The translations under genes and the position numbers were made by a program. Under the pieces are notes generated by a model. The model was not told the DNA's origin. It saw only the letters and a program-made list of their open reading frames with translations, and made no database searches. Source: Elusimicrobiota bacterium (lineage in GTDB: Bacteria; Elusimicrobiota; Elusimicrobia; UBA1565; UBA9628). Taken from it: a stretch of DNA of 43,660 bases. Below, one piece after another: positions 39,526-43,660 of this stretch. The stretch spans positions 1 through 43,660 of the forward strand of contig JAUYSH010000021.1 of NCBI GenBank assembly GCA_030696455.1, read 5' to 3'. Every line of letters starts with the position of its first letter. The stretch's first letter is position 1.

Positions 39526-40253
39526 AGTATCTTCCCCGCCGGATCCAGCCTCAGCACCGACCCCGTCGGTATGCCGCAGTCCTCCAGCGAGAGCTCCACG
39601 AACGCCTGCGCCACCACCCCCGGAGATTTGATCGTCTTCGGGTCCTCGTCCGGCGCCGCCGCCGCCCGCATCGCCGTCGCCGTCGGTCCGGGGCTCACGC
39701 TGTAGAACCTGATCCCCGCGCCCCGCGTCTCGTCGGCCCACACCTGATTCAAGCCCTCCAGCCCGTACTTGCTCGCCGCGTACGGCCCCCAGCCGGCCGT
39801 CCCCTTGCGCCCCTGGCCCGAGGACACGTTGATCACCACGCCCCGCTCGCGTTTGAGCATCGAGGCGCGCAGCACCTCGCGCGTCATGAGGAACGGCCCC
39901 GTCAGATTGGCCCGGATCGTCCCCTCCCAGTCCGCGGCCGCGACCTTCGCGAGCTCGCTCCGGGGCCCGAGGACCCCCGCGTTGTTGATCAGGACGTCGA
40001 TGGCGCCGAACTCGCGCAGCACGGCGGCGATGAACTCCCCCACCTGGCCTTCGTCGGTGACATCGCAGCTCTCCGCGACGACCTTGGCCCCGAGAGCGCG
40101 CAGCTCGGCCGCGACGGCTCCCAGATTGGCGGAGTCCCGGCCGCAGACCGCGACCTGCGCTCCTTCCTTGGCGAAGGCGAGCGCGGCGGCCTTGCCGATG
40201 CCCTGGCCGCCCCCGGTGATGAGGACCGTCTTCTCACGGAGGCGTCCGTTCAT
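39519..40253 (-). CDS. Short-chain dehydrogenase/reductase
   Basis: 244 aa, classical SDR: TGGGQGIG cofactor motif (13-20), NNAG (90-93), catalytic S144/S145, Y158 and K162 (YAASK), and the PGPTAT loop. It resembles 3-oxoacyl-ACP reductase/FabG-like and related alcohol dehydrogenases; the substrate is unknown. An ATG ten codons upstream (40283) is excluded because a consensus TATAAT sits between it and the chosen ATG, exactly 6 bases from the latter. It is divergent from the gene at 40292. Confidence 0.92.
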   Translation of the reverse strand: MNGRLREKTVLITGGGQGIGKAAALAFAKEGAQVAVCGRDSANLGAVAAELRALGAKVVAESCDVTDEGQVGEFIAAVLREFGAIDVLINNAGVLGPRSELAKVAAADWEGTIRANLTGPFLMTREVLRASMLKRERGVVINVSSGQGRKGTAGWGPYAASKYGLEGLNQVWADETRGAGIRFYSVSPGPTATAMRAAAAPDEDPKTIKSPGVVAQAFVELSLEDCGIPTGSVLRLDPAGKILC

Positions 40254-40259
40254 GGCGGC

Positions 40260-40265
40260 ATTATA
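40260..40265 (-). promoter_or_regulatory. -10 box, leaderless type, for the SDR gene
   Basis: Consensus TATAAT on the minus strand, exactly 6 bases before the ATG at 40253. Confidence 0.75.
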
Positions 40266-40277
40266 ATAGATTTCTGA

Positions 40278-40283
40278 TAACAT
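40278..40283 (+). promoter_or_regulatory. -10 box for gene 40292-41722
   Basis: TAACAT with TGA in front on the plus strand, 8 bases before the ATG at 40292. The divergent gap is only 38 bases (40254-40291), so each promoter's upstream region lies inside the other's. Confidence 0.45.
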
Positions 40284-40291
40284 AGCCCCCG

Positions 40292-41722
40292 ATGAAGAAG
40301 ACGGCTTGGCCCGAGGGACGCACGACGGCGGCGATATTCATCGCCGTCCTTCTGTTCAACCTCTCCCAGCGCTCCCTCTTCTACAACTTCGACGGCATCG
40401 CCTGCGCCATCGCGGTGGAGCTGTCGGATTTCAAGCATCTGGTCCATGGGAATCATCTGGCTTACGGCGTGGTGGGCTGGTGCTTCGACAAGATCTGGCG
40501 TGTTTTCGGATATCAGGGCCAATCGGTGCTCGTCCTCCAAGTCCTCGACTCCGTTCTCGGCGCCGCAGGCGCCGCGATCTTTTCCTCCCTTCTGCGCCGC
40601 ATGGGCCGCGGCGAACGTGAATCCGTCCTCGCCGCCGCCGCATTGGCGGTCTCCCACGCCTGGTGGTTCTGGAGCCTCGAGGCGCAGGTCTACATGTTGG
40701 GTGCGTTGTTCGCCGCCCTCGCCGCAAGAGAGGTTTTGTCGGAAAAGCCGCGCCCGGCCCTCGTGGGGTTGTGGCACGCGGGCGCGATCCTGGGCCACGT
40801 CGGCCATCTTATGGCGTTACCCGCGTTGTTGTTCGTCCTCACGCGAAAGCGCAACCCGCGCGAGGCGTTCCCCTATCTGAGTTCTCTATCCGTTGCCGTT
40901 GCCATCCCTTATATCTGCGCCGGCCTCTTTGCCGTTGATCCGTCTTCGTTCAATGACCTGCGCCTCTGGCTCCTCGGCAGCGCCGCCCTCACCACCGACC
41001 GGTCCTTCCATTGGCATTCGATCCCTTTGTCCTCCGCGCTCCCGGCCTGGCTCGGGATGTCCCTGCGCATCTTCACCGAGTTCGTCGGCCGTCAAGGTCC
41101 GTCCTGGTTCGCGGGCGTAGCCCTCGCCGTCCTGCCCCTGCTCGCCGCCGCCCGCGGCGCCGCGGACCGCACCCGGGAGTCCGTCTTCTGGCTGCTGTGG
41201 CTCGCCGGCTACGCCGTCCTCTTCATCGCCTGGGAACCCTACACCATCGTCTATCGCGTCAGCGACCTGCTCGCGCTCTGGGCGCTGGCGACCATGGGCC
41301 TGAAGTCCCTGCCGGCGCGCGCGCGCCAGGGCGCCTTGGTCGCCTGGACGGCGGCGGCTTTGGCCTTCAACCTGACCTACGTCGTGCGCCCCGCCGCCGA
41401 CCCGGCGAACAACCCGGACCTCGTCGAGGCGGAGTGGACCAAGATCAGCGCCCCCGAGCACGCCTGGGTCCTCGCCAACGGCCGCGGGGCGGTGTACATC
41501 CCTTATTTCACCGCGCGCCGCCCGGTGAACCTGCGCTACTACACCGACGAGAAGGCCCTGCACGCCCGCCTCGACGCGCTGACGGGGGCCGGCGAGGCCG
41601 TCTACGTCAGCGGCCGCACGCTCCTGGAGGAAGGCCTGCGCGGCAAGCTCGAGCGCTACGGCCTGCACCCCTCCGCCGCGGCCGGGAACCTCGCGATGTA
41701 CCGCGTTCAGCGCTTCAAGTAG
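40292..41722 (+). CDS. GT-C-like multi-pass membrane protein, unknown
   Basis: 476 aa with about ten hydrophobic helices. The N-terminal loop YNFDGIACAIAVEL has an Asp in the GT-C catalytic position, followed by HLAYGVVGWCF and SLEAQVYMLGALFAALA, a pattern of undecaprenyl-linked or protein O-mannosyltransferase-type membrane enzymes. The last ~100 residues are soluble. I cannot assign a named family. It stands alone on the plus strand next to the glycan cluster, which supports a role in surface glycosylation. Confidence 0.75.
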   Translation: MKKTAWPEGRTTAAIFIAVLLFNLSQRSLFYNFDGIACAIAVELSDFKHLVHGNHLAYGVVGWCFDKIWRVFGYQGQSVLVLQVLDSVLGAAGAAIFSSLLRRMGRGERESVLAAAALAVSHAWWFWSLEAQVYMLGALFAALAAREVLSEKPRPALVGLWHAGAILGHVGHLMALPALLFVLTRKRNPREAFPYLSSLSVAVAIPYICAGLFAVDPSSFNDLRLWLLGSAALTTDRSFHWHSIPLSSALPAWLGMSLRIFTEFVGRQGPSWFAGVALAVLPLLAAARGAADRTRESVFWLLWLAGYAVLFIAWEPYTIVYRVSDLLALWALATMGLKSLPARARQGALVAWTAAALAFNLTYVVRPAADPANNPDLVEAEWTKISAPEHAWVLANGRGAVYIPYFTARRPVNLRYYTDEKALHARLDALTGAGEAVYVSGRTLLEEGLRGKLERYGLHPSAAAGNLAMYRVQRFK

Positions 41723-41771
41723 GGAACTTTTCGCCCCTCTCGATCGTATGATAGTATGGAAACATTAGGCC

Positions 41772-41800
41772 TTGACGGCGTCTATTTCTCATATTATCCT
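41772..41800 (+). promoter_or_regulatory. Full promoter of the toxin-antitoxin operon
   Basis: TTGACG (41772-41777), exactly 17 bases, then TATCCT (41795-41800). Transcription should start near 41807, 17 bases before the antitoxin ATG. Confidence 0.75.
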
Positions 41801-41828
41801 AATATATGAATATAGGAGATAATATGAG
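41788..41828 (+). promoter_or_regulatory. Operator-like inverted repeats over the toxin-antitoxin promoter
   Basis: CTCATATTAT (41788-41797) and its exact complement ATAATATGAG (41819-41828) are 31 bases apart, about three DNA turns; a third element forms the palindrome ATATTA-TCC-TAATAT (41791-41805) across the -10 box. The left arm is upstream of the transcription start, so this is a DNA site rather than an RNA hairpin. Antitoxins usually repress their own operon through such sites. Confidence 0.6.
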
Positions 41829-42099
41829 CAAACTTGTCGCAGTGTCGCCCATCGGGAAGAACGGGCAGACGGTCGTTCCCGCGAAGATCCGCCGTCTCTT
41901 CAAGCTCGAGCCGGGCAAAGGCATGGTCGGCTTCTACCTCAACGCCGGGCACATCGAGCTGGCTCCCATCTCCGTGGTCCGCGAAACAAGCGCATACACG
42001 GAAGCCGAGCTGGATAAGGTCGAAAAGCTCGGCCGCGCGCGCGGGGGCAAAAGCTTCAAGAACGCCCGCTCCGCCGCCGCCCACCTGAAAACATTGTAG
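41824..42099 (+). CDS. AbrB/MazE-type antitoxin
   Basis: 91 aa. The N-terminal ~45 residues are a SpoVT/AbrB swapped-hairpin DNA-binding domain (SPIGKNGQTVVPAKIRRLFKLEPG); the acidic, then basic C-terminal half should wrap the toxin. A Shine-Dalgarno site AGGAG (41814-41818) lies 5 bases before the ATG; an in-frame ATG at 41806 is too early for it. The toxin gene follows after 4 bases. Confidence 0.9.
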   Translation: MSKLVAVSPIGKNGQTVVPAKIRRLFKLEPGKGMVGFYLNAGHIELAPISVVRETSAYTEAELDKVEKLGRARGGKSFKNARSAAAHLKTL

Positions 42100-42103
42100 A
42101 ACC

Positions 42104-42356
42104 ATGCGCGTCTCCTTCGCCCCGGCGTTCTTGAAGCAGTTGAAGAAATTCGACCTTCAGGTGAAGGAAGGCGCAAAGGAGGCGGCCGGGAAGGTCATGG
42201 ACTTCTACGAATCCGGGGACAAGCCGCCGGGCCTCGGCGTCAAGCGCTTGCGCGGGGACATATGGGAAGCGCGCGGGCCTGAAGATCCGAATTTTGTACT
42301 CGCTTTCCGGGGATGAGCTGCGATTCATTCTCGCAGGGACCCACGACGACGTCTGA
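42104..42356 (+). pseudogene. RelE/ParE-superfamily toxin, interrupted by a one-base frameshift
   Basis: The annotated frame (42104-42316) starts like a RelE/YafQ toxin (MRVSFAPAFLKQLKKF) through KRLRGDIWEAR, then turns into an unrelated tail and stops early. Removing one base at the GGG of 42275-42277 continues into GLKIRILYSLSGDELRFIL and an AGTHDDV end, exactly the beta-strand C-terminus of this family, with TGA at 42354-42356. The restored protein has 83 residues. Either the toxin is dead, the base is a sequencing or assembly error, or a +1 ribosomal frameshift is used. Confidence 0.8.
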
Positions 42357-42373
42357 AAATTTCTTTCCCGAGT

Positions 42374-43660
42374 CTAGTCCTCGCCGGCCTCCCAATCGAG
42401 GAGGCGCTTGTTGACGCCGGCCCTGGTGTAATCCGGACGCAGCCGCAGCGCCGTCCGGTACTGCTCGAGAGCCTCCTCGCGGCGGCCGGCTTCCTGATAG
42501 GCGAGGCCGAGGTTGTTGCGCGCGCGGGCGTTGTCGGGCGCCTCGCGCACGCTCGCCTCCCACAGCCGGATCTCGCTGCGGTAGTCGAGCTGACGCGCGA
42601 CGCTCGCGGCGCCGAAGGCCGCCAGGAGCAGCCCGGCGGCGGCGCGGGCGCGAAGCGGCGTCATCGCGCGGGAGGCGGCGACGGCCAGGGCCAGCAGCGG
42701 GCCCCAGCACGCGAGATAGAGCTGACGGTCGTTGGCGGGGTCCAGGCGCGGCACGAGGGAGTTGGTCGGGGCGAGCTGGAGGAAGAACCACAGCAGGCCG
42801 AAGCCGAGCTCCGGGCGCCGGCGCAGGCTCGCCAGCCCGAGCCCGAGGAACGCGGCGAGGGCGCCCGCCTGGGCGGCGAGCGCCGGGGTCCAAGCGCTCA
42901 GCGCGGGAAGGCCGGGGTCGATGTTGAAGCCGCGCAAGGTCGTCAGGCGCGCGAGCAGGTACCACGCGCCGTTGACCTGGGTGAGGAAGTTCTCGAGCAC
43001 CCCCCGCTGCGTGAAGCCGTAGCCCAGCAGATCCCGGTAGCGCGCGCTCAGCCCCATCACGAGCAGGCCCGCGGCGGCGGCCGCCCACATCGGGACCTGG
43101 CGGCGCGAGAACTTCCCGTCGAGCAGCAGCAAGGCGGCGGGCAAGGTGATCGCGGTCTCCTTCACCGATATCGCCAGGACGAACAGCACGGCCGAGGCGA
43201 CGATGGGCGCGCCGCGCAGATACAGCAGCGCCGCGCCGAGATAGAAGCTCGCCATCAACGACGACGAGCGCCCGCAGATATAGGTCACCGCCTCGGTCTG
43301 CGCGGGGTGCAGCGCGAACAACAGCGCCGCGGCCAGGGCCGGCCCCGCGGCCTTCTCCTCGCCGAGCCAGCGCGCGCACAGCCGGCGGCCGATGCCGTAG
43401 ATCAGCGCGGCGTTGAGCGCGTGGACCGCGATGTTGAACGCGTGAAAGCCCGCCGGCCCGGGGCCAAGCGCCCAGCTCAGCGCGTAGCTCGCCTTGAGCA
43501 GGGGCCGGACCCCGCCGCCCAGGGCCGCGAGCAGGGCCTTGCCGGAGCGGAGCGCGGGCTCATGGACGATGACGTTGAAGTCGTCGAACTGGAACGACCC
43601 GCCCAACGACGGGAGATGGGCGGCGGCGGCGGCCAGCGCGGCCGCGGCCGCGCCGCGGCG
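42374..43660 (-). CDS. TMTC-like membrane glycosyltransferase with TPR (5' end beyond the window)
   Basis: At least 428 aa; the frame is open to the right edge, where the codons before the FDDF motif encode an Ala-rich first helix, so the real start lies outside. It has the FDDF acidic loop, PLLKASYALSW, HPAQTEAVTYICGRSS (the TMTC-type HPxxTEAV motif) and about nine helices, then a TPR pair (REAPDNARARNNLGLAYQEAGRREEALEQY). It is a paralogue of the gene at 171-1493. It likely transfers sugar from a polyprenyl donor to an extracytoplasmic protein. It converges on the broken toxin gene with a 17-base gap. Confidence 0.85.
   Translation of the reverse strand, partial: RRGAAAAALAAAAAHLPSLGGSFQFDDFNVIVHEPALRSGKALLAALGGGVRPLLKASYALSWALGPGPAGFHAFNIAVHALNAALIYGIGRRLCARWLGEEKAAGPALAAALLFALHPAQTEAVTYICGRSSSLMASFYLGAALLYLRGAPIVASAVLFVLAISVKETAITLPAALLLLDGKFSRRQVPMWAAAAAGLLVMGLSARYRDLLGYGFTQRGVLENFLTQVNGAWYLLARLTTLRGFNIDPGLPALSAWTPALAAQAGALAAFLGLGLASLRRRPELGFGLLWFFLQLAPTNSLVPRLDPANDRQLYLACWGPLLALAVAASRAMTPLRARAAAGLLLAAFGAASVARQLDYRSEIRLWEASVREAPDNARARNNLGLAYQEAGRREEALEQYRTALRLRPDYTRAGVNKRLLDWEAGED

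Noticed and set aside
1-43660. CRISPR arrays, tRNA or rRNA genes, integrases or prophage genes
   Set aside because: No regularly spaced repeats, cloverleaf-like sequences, rRNA stretches or transposase/integrase motifs were seen on either strand.

Overview
The window is a GC-rich, almost fully coding bacterial chromosome segment with no rRNA, tRNA, CRISPR, phage or insertion-sequence genes that I could see. It comes from a diderm with lipopolysaccharide: it has LptD, MurA, Lipid-linked-sugar (GT-C) glycosyltransferases and O-antigen-type sugar genes. The housekeeping set (Rho, PolA, PrfA/PrmC, CoaE, type-B L31) and the long Ala/Pro-rich exported proteins suggest a high-GC member of the Elusimicrobiota. 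That placement is an inference from style and content; no marker search was possible.

Layout. 1-1493: the end of an unknown protein and a TMTC-like membrane glycosyltransferase with TPR. 1592-8360: a 975-aa duplicated membrane protein, an orphan response regulator, a saccharopine-dehydrogenase-like enzyme, a kinase-less six-TM sensor, a rhodanese and a cyclophilin lipoprotein. 8442-11244: aldehyde dehydrogenase plus class III aminotransferase. 11323-14415 (minus): a UDP-HexNAc epimerase / rfbB / tdk / cyclophilin operon. 14459-14648: a probable small RNA with its own promoter and terminator, followed by a perfect 28-bp-arm palindrome. 14657-22633 (minus): rpmE, prfA-prmC and murA-folC-ROK-lptD. 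22653-33467 (minus): trxA, polA, rhomboid, coaE, rho, LysM/M23 endopeptidase, hydrolase, GT87, TIM44/zinc-ribbon/TerB protein, then DoxX. 33531-40253 (minus): a surface-glycan cluster (SDR, two methyltransferases, cupin, GT2, two GT39-like). 40292-43660: a GT-C-like protein, an AbrB/RelE-type toxin-antitoxin pair whose toxin is frameshifted, and a second TMTC-like gene running off the window.

Gene expression has a clear grammar. Genes inside operons overlap by exactly 4 bases (ATGA, GTGA or TTGA) at 14 junctions. Most operon-leading genes have no Shine-Dalgarno site but carry a TANNNT hexamer 6-10 bases, most often exactly 6, before the start codon, which is the expected arrangement for leaderless mRNAs. 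A contrasting minority (trxA, the antitoxin, the small RNA) has a full -35/-10 promoter at 17-base spacing, and the two protein genes among them also have a Shine-Dalgarno site. I used this rule to correct several starts.

Most noteworthy: the leaderless promoter pattern; the small RNA/palindrome locus; the frameshifted toxin and its operator; an 11-base element repeated in front of two -10 boxes, one inside a perfect operator-like inverted repeat; and two unusual multi-domain proteins (1592-4519 and 23059-24813).
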